Below, in pieces: positions 32,576-43,470 of a DNA stretch of 64,000 nucleotides. The first letter of the stretch is position 1; every line of letters begins with the position of its first letter. The stretch spans positions 434,001 through 498,000 of the forward strand of contig JBEWZL010000084.1 in assembly GCA_045837725.1 (NCBI GenBank), read 5' to 3'. The DNA is from Vermamoeba vermiformis. Its lineage: Eukaryota > Tubulinea > Echinamoebida. The translations under genes were made by a program, and so were the position numbers. The notes beneath the pieces were generated by a model. That model ran no database searches, was not told where the DNA came from, and saw only the letters and a list, made by a program, of their open reading frames with translations.

Positions 32576-35500
32576 ATGTCGGAATATAAAGATATTTATT
32601 TTTTAATCAGTGAGCAATTAGGTAAATCGAGAATAAGATTGCTTGAGGGACTGTGGTCCCTTCAAATTTATTTTTATTCAATAATTAATCTTATTATTTT
32701 TCACAGATGAATTTGATATTTTTGAGGTCTATGATCGTATTGAAAATGATATTGCCAAGTTAACTGAAAATTACAACGTGGAACATGCTGACGCCTTGGT
32801 GGATCTCGTCTGCAAGGTTATCCCCAATATATTTAGCAAGCAGGTGAATGCGTAAGTACATTGTTGAATTAAAGTACAAATTTTCAAACGCAGGATGAAA
32901 TTGCTCAAAAAAATGAGAAAATAAAGACTGGATGTGAAAATTGCTTTATCAAATCAACTGAAACGGTGGAACCTTTAAATTTAAATTATTCCTGACAAAT
33001 TAATTCTAATGGTAATTTTATCAGAATGAGGGCAGATCGAGCATTATTCCTGCGCACAAACTTGTTCTTGCGCAGTGTCATCAGCTTTTCATTACTTGAA
33101 AAACAACCAATAGATAGATTATTTGACCCTCTTAGCGTAGTATTTCAGCTTGAGCATGATTTTTACGCTATGAAAGGCATGGAAGTCAACGTAAGATCCT
33201 ATTCAAACTGCGTAATTGCCACATTGCATTAATGATTAAATTAGACAATTGATGCGGAGTATAAATCATCATTAGAGGACGTTCCACCGAATTTCGTTCG
33301 TTTCAAGGTATTAAATCAATCACTCCTATTGTAGACGTAATTAATACTGTGGATCAAATAGGACTCCGGTGACAAGAGAAAGATGTCCGTCAAGGCCTTC
33401 AACCACTTGAATTTTTTCTCCAATGAAGGCGGTGTTGACAAGCTCATCAATCACGTGGCCCTGCACAAGGCCTCAGTTGATTATTGCAAGCGATTGGTGC
33501 GCTTCTTTTATTTGGTACGCAGTGCTGTGGTGTTATTAAGGACCTAGTATTAATAATCAATCGTTAGTTGCACGACTACATTTCCAAAGATGGCAAGAGC
33601 AGGTACATTGTGCGCATGGCCCAAGCAGTGTTCAGTTGCTTCTTGGCCTTTGGCGACAATGACCTCAAACACGTGCGCAAACAAGATGTCGAAGAAATGG
33701 TCAGCAATATCGAGGTCTTGACGCGCGAAGTCGTGCACGAGAAGGGTGATGAAATGTGCGAACGATTCTGCTTGGAGTTCTCGCTCAAATGCTTCGTGTG
33801 TCCAATTTTAGAAAAGAGGTAAGCAGCTGAGTGATTGCCTTATTTGGAAATGATGATATTAATTCCTAATATAGAACCAACGGCCTCGTGTACATAGAAG
33901 AGGCAGTAGAACTGGCCAAGAACAAAATGACGTTTGAAGACGAATTCATGGCCAAACACATGATGATCAAGGCCTCGCGCTGGCTCACTGTATCGTAAGT
34001 GCTGTCAGTTGTAGCGCTCTGATCGAAGACTAATTGAGGGGTGTTATAGATATTTGGTCAAGAGACTCAAAGACGCACAATTAATTCCAGATCTGTTTGG
34101 TCCTCAAGCGCATCCACAATTGATCGGCAAGGCTAAAGCTATTGTTGGCTTATTCGCCTCGCAAGATGCACTTGACGCCATTGAAGTAGACTTGATGTAC
34201 AATGCGACCAAAGACCCGCACTTGGCCGTGCCGACCTTCGAGCTGTTGATGGCTGTCACGCCACAACTGCGCGGTCCTACAGTGAAATATCTCTGGAGCA
34301 AAGTCGTGCAGACACCGCTCATTGAATTCACCGCGCAGCACTTGCAGCTCGTTGTGAGATTGGCGCGTAATGGCGCTTCATCTGTCGACAACGCACTCGA
34401 CTTGTTGTGGCGCATTGTCATCAGCAGCGACGTGAAGCAAGAGATGCGCACTCAGGCCATGGACGAGTTCATCACTATTCTCAAGGGCGCGAAGAACAAG
34501 CGCACGCAGTATTTGCAAACATTCTTCCGACAAATCATTGAGGGCCAGCAGGTCGTTGCGTGTTTGTATCTCGCACGCAAGATATTGGAGGACTTCCCCA
34601 CGGAGAATGATTTGAAGGACTATCCATTGATGGACATGCGAGGTAGTTAATACGGCTAGTTGACTAGTCTTGTTGAGTTACTAACGGTCGATTAAAGTAG
34701 TGATGGACGGACAGACGAGAACGACGCGCGAGGATGTGTTGGAAGGACTCGAATTAGATCTCAAGCTGTTGAGTGCGATGGTGACCGAGCTCCACATTTA
34801 CAATGACAGCGTGTCAGCCGCACTCGATGAGAGTTGGTCCGGCAAGGGCACGCTTGATGTGCAAGAGCATCAGAACCAGATCAAGCGACGCATGGACATG
34901 ATTGCCAAGTTGATCGAGTGGATGCCGCGACATGTGTTGAATGTCTCGCTCGACCACACCTTCATCGACCTCGTTTGGAAGATCTTCTACATTGATGTGG
35001 CACAGAAGCCTTATGCGAGCATTTACAACGACATTGTATTTGATTGGATCCGACGCCTGACTAGTGCGACTATCGGCAAGCGCACTGGCGGAGTGTTGCC
35101 ACCACACGTTGTGCTCGACATCTTCCACCGCTGCATGTGCTCGCTGGACATGGCGCACTTGTCCACCACTGCTTTTGACTGCTTTAAGGTCGTGTTCTTG
35201 TGCGTCAATTGGTTCAAGGGCTGGACCCGCACTGGCACTACTTACCTCGATGTCGAAGTGACTGATTTCAACGAGTTGCTTGGCTTGGACAACTTGTGGG
35301 AGATTGTGTTTGCTGCTGGAGATCACGACAAGAGCGCTGACTCTATTGCCATGCAAAGTGCAGCGTTGTTGATTGACTTGCACCTCAAGGTACGGTGATG
35401 ACAGTATTCAGTGTGAATATGAGCATTTAGCTAACGTCTCGTAGTTGACTCGCGAGGCCAGTGCCAAGGTGAATGTAATCACTCGCGCATTTATTGACCG

Positions 35501-38500
35501 TGCAATGGCCCGCTTGAATGTATTGCGCGGTAAATTGGCTGAAGGAGACAAATCAAAGGTCTCAGGCATCGATCGTTGTGTTTCATTGTTATTGGTGAGT
35601 CAAAGCGTTCTAGTGCAAGTACGAAAGCTAATTTTTTGTGCAGAACTTCTTGACGCAATTCAAACACAACGAGGGCCGTCTGCGACAATTTATTACACCG
35701 CCTGCCCAAGCCTCACCTGCCAAGCCCGCTGCTGGCTCGCAACAATCACGTCTTGCGGAGATTCAGCCACGCACTGCCGAGCACAGACAACTCGTGCAAC
35801 AATTAGCGGAGATCTGCTGTGTCTCTGAGACCGTTGCTATCTTGGCTTTGAGACGTTGCAATTACAATCTCGACAACGGACTGATGATTCTGATGGACGA
35901 CGCTGAGAAGATTAGACTCTTCTCTGACGCGGAGAAGCTTGAAGGACCTAAAACTGCCCCGCAACCACAACAAGCAGCCCCTCAAGTGGTTGAGTCCGCT
36001 TTGTCTCAGCCTAGCGAGGTACTTGCCAACGCGGACGAGTACTTCAATGCGCTGTTTGAGCTGCTTCAAGTGCGTGAAATCAATTTGACCAAGCTGTGGA
36101 CACTGCTCACCACCATTCCCAACAACGACCGCAAAGTCAAGGCGTTGAAAGAGCTAGTGGCACCGGTGCCCTGGGAGAACCTGATTAATGCCCGCACATC
36201 ACCTTACGCACTGTTGTACAACCTGCAAATCATCGACAACGTGTTGATGGCAGCGAATGACAACGACACGCCGGAAGTTGTCGAAGAGAAGTCCAATTGG
36301 TGCAAATTGTTCTTCATGCAAGGTGGATTTGCGTGGTTGTATCACACCTTGAAAGAAATGCTCCTGAACGAAGAATATTTCACGACTTCTGCGGGCCAGA
36401 GCTGTTTAGTGCACACATTGGGCATCTTGCACTACTTCATGCAGGTCAATGTTAAGGAGATGGCGCAGGCAGGAAACGGCATCAACTTGCCCACGACCCC
36501 TCGAAGCAAGAACAGACGTGCCCTGGCGCTGAGCTTCAACACGAAGAAGGAGCTGAGCGATCAAATTGACTTGGCTGACTTCCTATTTGTGATGCTGTCC
36601 CTCACTTCAAAGATTGCTACTTCGAGGTACGTTCATCTCTTTAATTTTTCTTCAACATTATTGACACACTGTGCAGTGACAAAGTTAAGAGTGACACGTT
36701 GACACCCGTCATCGAGCACACCTTGTTCATGATCAACAGCGTGCTTGCGTCTCGTCCAGACTTGCTGCAGAATTTTTACAGTTTCAAGAACGACAAGTTC
36801 AGTACTGTCACGGAGTTTGTGCGCTATTTGTTGTTGGACTGTCCTGCAAAGACCATCAGAGTCAGTGCTGCGCAGACATTCTATCAACTGGCCTCAAAGC
36901 TCGACACCGCCGTGAAAGACAGTCCGTTGCACTTCTTCCTGGCCTTGCTCTTGGCGAACATTCCTTCAGGAAATCACCCGACTTGCAGCGAATTCTTCTC
37001 TTTGCTCGGAAATCTGTTGGCCGATGCCGCTAAGAGCCACGACACCTCCGTGCTGAAGAACCTCAATTTCGAGGAGCTGATTGGCAAAGTCACCAATGAG
37101 ATTCTGTCGCGCCCCGCTGAAGAGAGCGACAGACACCCTGATCACGTGGTGATTGGTTATTTGAGCTTGTTGACGGCTCTGTTGAAAGAGCGTCCTGAAT
37201 TCAAAGAAAAGATTGGTCCTAAGCACTCCCCCGTGCAGCTGATTTACCACTTGTTCACCAAGTGTCTCTTCTTCGATCCCAATCGCGTCAGCTCCGACAA
37301 GAGTCAATTAGTCATCAAGTTCAAGTCGTCTGAGAGCCGTTCAGCAGCGTACGCACTGCTCCTCGAACTCGCCAGTGGTTGTCTCATCAACACATTTGAA
37401 CTGTGCTCGCTTGTCTTGGCTCATCAGGGCGACACTAAGAGCTACGCACCACCACAAGAAGTGCCGCGCAAGTCGTACACGGGCTATGTGGGCCTCAAGA
37501 ACTTGGGCGCCACGTGCTACATGAACAGCGTGATGCAACAGTTCTTCATGATGCCCGAGCTCCGACGTGGTTTCTATGAAGCCTCTGATGAGGTCAAGGC
37601 CCTGCCACAAGAAGACAAGACACTGGTGCGCGAGATTGGTCGCATGTTTGGTTGGTTGCAAGAGAGTGACCGTCAGTACTATGATCCGTCGAGCTTCACC
37701 AAATCCTTCAAAGTCCACGGCGAAGAAGTCAATCCCATGGCCCAACAAGACGCGGAAGAATTCTTCAACTTGCTGTGTGATCAATTGGAATACGCGCTGA
37801 AAGACACCAAGCACGCCAAGTTGTTGCACGACACTTTTGCGGGCTCATTGCATCAAACACTCGAGTGCAAAGTTGATCCATCGCACAGATCTTCACGCGC
37901 CGAACAAGACTTCTTTACGTTGTCTTTGGAGATTCAGAACAAGAACAACTTGGAAGAGGCACTGGACTCGTTCTTCCAAGGTGAGGCCATTCAGGACTAC
38001 ATGTGCGAGAAGTGCAACAAGAAAGTTGAAATCACAAAGCGATTCTCCTTGGAACGACCCGCGAACACAATGATCATTCACTTGAAGCGCTTCAAGTTCG
38101 ATTTATTCACCATGTTGAAAGAGAAGTTGTACCATTACTTCCAGTTCCCAATGCGTCTCAACATGAAGAAGTACACGCGTGCAGTCATCGATGGAGGTCA
38201 GGACCCGAGCACTGTGTCTGACGAGCCCTACGAGTACCAGTTGAGTGGTGTAGTCGTGCACTCAGGCAGTGCTGAAATGGGTCACTACTACTCGTTCATC
38301 AAAGAGCGAGTGGACGGTACTGAACAGTGGTACAGATTTGACGACACAAATGTTTCACAGTTCGATCCAAACAATTTAGCTGTCGAATGTTTTGGTGGCG
38401 GTCAAGGTCTTATGGATGTACGTATATTTATCACTTCTATATTAATCTCTAACGTGCGCACAGCTTGATTCCAATGGCGTGTCAGACAAAAATGTCTACA

Positions 38501-40484
38501 TGTTGTTCTACGAGCGAGTGAATCGTCCCAATGTAAATAACAAAGAAATGGACGTGGTCAAGACCCTCTTGAAGAACACGTTGCCGCAAGACATGAAACA
38601 AATGATTGAAGTCGACAATTTGTCGGTGTGGGGCGAGAGATTGCGCGCAGACACGGGCTACTCCAAGTTCTTGGTGCAATTCTTCAAGCAGTTGATGCAG
38701 TCACAATCGGGCATATTCGCCAAGACTCACAGTACGTAGACTTAAATTCAGCCATTTGGTATTTACCGCGTTACTAACATCGTACAGTCATCAACAACTA
38801 CGACGAAGACGACTCTAGCTTCAAATTGATTCAATTCATCACGCATTTGGTCTTTGATGGCGTGTTCAAGTCGCACGACCGACAGCTCGTCAATGATTGG
38901 ATGCCTGTTCTCGAGGGCCTCTACATCAATCACGTGCCCGTAAGTGACCTTAATTACCGCGCTCTCGAAGCTAACACTTTATTTAGGCTTGTAAATGGCT
39001 CATGCACAAATTGACCGCGGATCTGGTGCACTTCCATTCGTGGTTCGAAGCGTTCCTCTTCAACGCAGATCAATTTGTGCGCGATGGCTTCGTGTCGTTA
39101 GTGATCCAGGTGCTGAAGACTCTTCACCCTGCTGAGGCCGCGTTGTTCCCGACAAGCTACGTGACAGAGGAAATCAATGTTGTGGAGGGTTACGGAGGCT
39201 ATTCGAACGAGCCTACAGCCATATTTGAAGAGGCTTACCAAGAGCGAGTATCGAACAGCAAAGAGGCCAAGGACAAGAAAGATCAGCAGCCCAGCGGTGT
39301 GTTGTCCTTGAAGGAGCTCTTCAATGTTCCGACTATCAAGTCCTGCATCGATAGCGTGCTGGCTATGGTAAGGCGTGGGTCTCAAGGTATTAGTAGTACT
39401 GACCTTTGCATCGCAGATGGAGTCGTCACGTAGTCACTGGCGCCGATTCCACCAGTACTGGCAGTTAGTGAAAGAAGTTATTCTGCTGGGTCACGAAGAG
39501 CGACGTTATTTGTTCTCGAAGGAACTCATTTCGTGCTTCGTCGAGTACTACATGGGCCCTTACTCACCCTTCTGGGATAACGTAAGTAATATGATTGTCT
39601 GTCAAACAATAGTTACTAACACAACACAGCGCGGCAAAAACAGAGTACCTTTGGGTGAAGCTGGTGTGAGCTCAGACTTGACAAATTTCATGCACGGTTT
39701 TGCTGCAGCTATTCGTGCAAGCACGCCACTAGCATTTCTCAATAACCCAGGGCTGCCCTTGCCTCCCACGCGCTACCCGAAATGTCCTTTGTTGCCTTGG
39801 TCCGCGTTAGATCGTGCCTTCTTGTTCCGCCGAGATTTCATTGCTAGCTTGTTGAAACAAGGCTACTGTGTCGACACCAATGCCACTATTGTGTCGCATT
39901 TGTCCTGGGAGGACATGCACCAGTCAAGCTGGTTCATCTCTGTGCTGTTCGAAGCCTTCTACGCGAGCAACACAACACAAATACCGAATGACCTGTACGC
40001 CTTGCAGTCCATGTTGATGGTATGCAGACACTACGCGTCAATGAGCCCGTTCTTACCTTTGTTGTTTTAGATCGAAGATTCAATTCGGTTGTGGCGCACA
40101 GCACTCTTGTTGAATGCTAAGGATGGTCTGCTCAACTACATGTGCACGAGTGGCCGCAAGTCATCAGGTCTCGGTGAGTTCGACATTTTGCTCGCATTCT
40201 TCCTCGAGCTGCTGCACAGCAACAAGAGAGCTGCAGGATACTTGTTCCACAGCAAGAGTGACTGGTTTCACTCGCTGCGCAAAGTGCTCACTGATCGCAT
40301 CAAGTCAGCGGACTCTGCGCGCACAGCCCTGACCTTAGAACAAGTTGAAACATATCGCATGGCGGTTGACGCCATTGATAAGTTTGTGACGGATGTACCT
40401 GTCGACTTGGAATGGGATTTGCACTTTGATCTGAACGACTTCGATATCAACTCCGTCCCCAACTATTCGCGAACTGAGGTCTAA
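32576..40484 (+). CDS. Giant ubiquitin-specific protease, USP9X/USP24/USP34 type
   Basis: About 25 exons run from the ATG at 32576 (MSEYKDIYFLISEQL) to VPNYSRTEV at 40484, roughly 2,350 aa. A long helical-repeat N terminus is followed by a UBA-like unit at about 35780-35900 (EICCVSETVAILALRRCNYN). The USP domain lies at about 37480-38460. Its Cys box is NLGATCYMNSVMQQFF (catalytic Cys at 37515-37517), followed by QQDAEEFFNLL, a zinc-ribbon pair (YMCEKCNKK), HLKRFKFD and the His box HSGSAEMGHYYSF, so all catalytic residues are present. The enzyme removes ubiquitin from substrates. The layout, with huge flanking helical arms, fits the USP9X/USP24 branch. AATAAA follows the stop. Confidence 0.92.
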
Positions 40485-40687
40485 ATGTGAATATTAAAGC
40501 AATAAAAAATACTATCAAAACAAACAACACTTATTTCAGTGTGATGCAACACAGCTTTTCATCTGTTTTTATTCATGAAACTCGTTTTTGTGAATAAATT
40601 TCGTATTGTTGGTAAAAAGGTGGCATAGTAAGGTGCTTTGGTCATATAAAAGCATCTTGTCGCTTTCATCTCGAACGGAGCAAGGTG

Positions 40688-41175
40688 AAATGTATGGATC
40701 TCTGTTTGTTCCAGCTAAGTTGCTCGAAGTTGTGCGTACAATTAATGTAATGTAATTAAATGAGCTTAAAGTGGGTTCGCATGAAGGCAACCGGGGTTGA
40801 TCCGATTCGCTTTGCCCCGCTTTATTACGCGTAAGTAAATCGGTCTTAATCGCTTTGTATTACCTCTTATTGACCACTTCTTAGCGTCAATATTCCGTAA
40901 TCAAGGTGTTTAAATAGATGACCCTTGCGAATGTGCAACGCGAAATACCGTGGCAAAGGGTTGGTACGGTGAGGTGTGTGCGACAAAGAGCAAAATGGTT
41001 CGAATAGTGTTTTTTTTTTCATGAAGCCGATTTTTTCGTGAAAGAGGTCAAACTTTGGTCAAATGGTGTAGCGCGAACCTAAATACAGGCCCAGCGGTGG
41101 GAATGTTCGTACAACTAACCACGGCATCTTTTAAAGCACCTTGTGCACATCGCGATGACCAGTCAATTGTTGGCA
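40688..41175. repeat. Non-coding direct repeat, unit A
   Basis: About 490 bp matching unit B (41438-41990) in order. Shared blocks include GTAATTAAATGAGCTTAAAG, GCATGAAGGCAAC, CTCTTATTGACCACTTCT, TCAAGGTGTTTAAATA, GACCCTTGCGAATG, GAAAGAGGTCAAACTT and TTAAAGCACCTTGTGC. By eye identity is around 75-85 percent with small indels. No open frame is conserved. The family is unknown: a diverged transposon remnant or a local duplication. Confidence 0.65.
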
Positions 41176-41334
41176 ATGAAGTGACGGTGCTTCATTTCCA
41201 TATTTGGCTAATTCCCCTTAATCCGCGGACGGTATGCGCTAAGTAATAACTAATCCACACTAACCTCTAGATTCAATCTCGCTCCACTCGTGTAATTAAC
41301 TATTTTATTAACTTTATCATATTGTACAACATTA

Positions 41335-41365
41335 ATACGAACGAAGCCCTTGTCTTCGTTCGTAT
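41335..41365. repeat. Perfect 12-bp inverted repeat (hairpin)
   Basis: ATACGAACGAAG and CTTCGTTCGTAT face each other across a 7-base loop (CCCTTGT). The stem is perfect. It lies between repeat units A and B, so it may mark an element end, a terminator or a structured RNA. Confidence 0.6.
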
Positions 41366-41437
41366 ACCCGTTTGATTAAACGTAAAACTTCTACACACTT
41401 CGCTTTCTTTACACTTCAGTTCGAACAGAGAAATAAT

Positions 41438-41990
41438 TATGTATGGAGATCCGCAAAATGTATCTATTAATAGAGCTCTTTTTGTTTTTGCTTGGCTGCT
41501 CTCAGTTGTGCGTAGATTTGACGTCATGTAATTAAATCGAGCTTAAAGTGGCGCCGCATGAAGGCAACTGCGTTGATCCTTTTGCTTACTCCTCTTATTG
41601 ACCACTTCTCGGCGTCGATATTCCGTACTCAAGGTGTTTAAATAATGACCCTTGCGAATGGGCAACGCAAAATAGTCGCAAAGGGTTGGATTCGAAAAGA
41701 TGAATGGTGTTTTTCTTCATGTAGCCGATTTTTTCGTGAAAGAGGTCAAACTTCGGTCAAACGTAGCGTGTCCTTACACGTGAACCCTGGTACGTAGATA
41801 AAAAAGACCAGCTAAGTGGTCGATTTTTTCATGAAAGAGGTCAAACTTTGGTCAAAATACCGTGTACCTACACGTGTAACCTGGACTTACGAGGTAAAGC
41901 GAGGCCAAAGCGGTGGGACATCTTTTAAAGCACCTTGTGCGCAACACAACGAGACTAGCCAATTTTTGGCAGGACCCGTACAAAGTAAGT
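41438..41990. repeat. Non-coding direct repeat, unit B
   Basis: Second copy of the unit at 40688-41175. It contains an internal duplication of about 95 bp: CGATTTTTTCGTGAAAGAGG at 41726 recurs as CGATTTTTTCATGAAAGAGG at 41820, each followed by GTCAAA and a TACACGTG block. Its 3' end (GAGACTAGCCAATTTTTGGC) recurs in unit C. Confidence 0.65.
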
Positions 41991-42062
41991 ACCGCAGGTT
42001 GGAGATTTCCGAAACTTAGAAATTTAAATCCGCAATACATCGCTTTCCGACGGTTTTCCAGA

Positions 42063-42165
42063 AGGATTCGTACAACTAACGAAGGCATATATTAAAGCAC
42101 CTTGTGCACACCACACCGAGACTAGCCAATTTTTGGCAGGACCAGTACAAAGTAAGTTAATGCCT
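42063..42165. repeat. Non-coding direct repeat, partial unit C
   Basis: About 100 bp matching the 3' end of units A and B: TTCGTACAACTAAC as in A, then TTAAAGCACCTTGTGC, then GAGACTAGCCAATTTTTGGC and GTACAAAGTAAGT as in B. The rest of the unit is absent. Confidence 0.6.
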
Positions 42166-42348
42166 ATTTACGTGTTAGACCATTCTGAAATGCTCATATC
42201 AAGGCATAAAACGAGCTCAGACTACTACTACGAGTCTAACAAAAATTCTGATTATTTATTATTAGAAACAGCAAAGAAAAAAAGCGGAATTGGAACTTGA
42301 GCAAAACCGCTTTCTCTTTCCTTAGAACGACACTTGATTGAAGGTAAA

Positions 42349-42546
42349 CTATGTCAAGCTAATGTGCTTGGCTATCTGCAATGGGGGCCCATGTTTGTTT
42401 TGGAGACAACCCATCGGGACACAAATCTCCTGGCATCTTCTACAACGATGGTAGACTACCTTTTGCTCAAGTTCAAGTGCAAGTTTTGTGTCGTATTCTA
42501 CGCAGATCTTTAATCGAGGGGCATTGTCGCAATTATATTCGACCAA
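42349..42546 (-). mobile_element. Possible relic of an ISXO2/Merlin-like DNA transposon
   Basis: A minus-strand open frame of about 65 codons reads VVYHRCRRCQEICVPMGC, then HGPPLQIAKHISLT. ISXO2-like (Merlin/IS1016) transposases have a zinc-finger-like piece of the form RCxxC..SVRxGSFF..sxLPLxxI with the same spacing. No catalytic DDE part, terminal repeats or target duplication was seen. The resemblance is short and could be chance. Confidence 0.2.
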
Positions 42547-42875
42547 CGAAAAGTACAGTACTTGTTCCGGTACAATTTTTTTGTTTTTTTGGCAGTGAGA
42601 AGGCGTAATTAAAATGCCGCGTGGTGCTCATCTCGCTTGACGGAGTTTGCTCTCTTCAAATAATTCTATTGGCGAGCTCCCACGCTCCGGATTGCCATAG
42701 TAATACACTCGCGGGCATCCCATGTATCGTCTGCGTCCAGCAGCATGCGGCTGAATTCCGGTTACAATATTTGACAGCTGTCCTACTGTTGATCTCCGCA
42801 GTTACTTGCTCAAGAGAATAAAAAGGCGCGGAAGCAGAATTAGTTCACAGCCATATCACTTTTCTGAAACTCGTT

Positions 42876-42963
42876 TACGACGAAAGTCATACCCGAAGAG
42901 ATTCGTCGCCTCTTCGCGGGCAAATCCTTGTTATGTGGTGCTCTTTTCTTGACTTTCGTAGTA
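42876..42963. ncRNA. Candidate structured RNA or hairpin element
   Basis: Outer arms TACGACGAAAGTCA (42876-42889) and TGACTTTCGTAGTA (42950-42963) pair in 13 of 14 positions. Inside, CCCGAAGAG (about 42892-42900) pairs with CTCTTCGCGGG (about 42910-42920) with a two-base bulge. The nested stems over 88 nt in a non-coding region suggest a folded RNA, or a small inverted-repeat element. It does not fit tRNA, 5S or U6 rules. Confidence 0.35.
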
Positions 42964-43095
42964 CTTATAAATTTGATCCATGCAAATAATTATTGATCCA
43001 AATAATTGGAATTACCGCTTTTGACTTTAAATTTTCAAAGGGGGTGGGATTAATATTATTATTGGAGGCCACTAATATTAATAGTATTATTTGGC

Positions 43096-43409
43096 TTAAT
43101 TATTCAATTTTCCTTTTCCTCTGTATTTGTACCTTGTTGGCCGCCATTGGTAATTATTGAGGACATCGTGGGTGTCAAAGCGGTCTCGGCAGTGGAACAA
43201 GGTGAAGAACAGCATCATGTTTTTGATTACTGCCGCATTACCCGCAAATAAGTGACTGACTCCCGCCTATTTAAAAAAATTGATAACAAAGCTTGAAGTA
43301 ATATTTAATATAATATATATTATATAATATTGTGTGTTACACCGTGTGCTGTTTATTTTTTGACGCCCTTTTTACTGGCGCCTTTTTCAGTGCCAACTTT
43401 GAATTTCAT
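43096..43409 (-). CDS. Small gene of unknown function, divergent from PWWP gene
   Basis: The terminal exon 43266-43096 (57 codons with stop) follows a good acceptor (AAATAG) and reads GVSHLFAGNAAVIKNMMLFF, then TLFHCRDRFDTHDVLNNYQW and RPTRYKYRGKGKLNN. A first exon 43409-43365 (MKFKVGTEKGASKKG) joins in phase across a 98-nt AT-rich intron, though its GTCAAA donor is weak. The result would be about 71 aa, basic at both ends. I do not recognise it. The start is only 62 bp from the PWWP ATG on the other strand. Confidence 0.4.
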
Positions 43410-43470
43410 TCCTATAAATTATCAGCACCATACTACATGCAATAGGATAACGCATCACAATTGCGCTTAT

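Noticed and set aside
34814-35383. Minus-strand open frames antisense to the USP gene (also 36966-37307 and 37341-37829)
   Set aside because: They lie wholly within USP exons with conserved catalytic motifs, so they are shadows.
42381-42608. Plus-strand open frame of 75 codons
   Set aside because: No coding character, no splice context, overlaps the weak transposase-like frame on the other strand.
43290-43335. Palindromic TA-rich tract as a replication origin or centromere element
   Set aside because: Falls inside the AT-rich intron of the small minus-strand gene; low complexity alone is not evidence.
40485-43470. tRNA, 5S rRNA, U6 or CRISPR array in the gene-poor stretch
   Set aside because: No A/B box pair, no tRNA arm pattern and no regularly spaced short repeats were found by eye.
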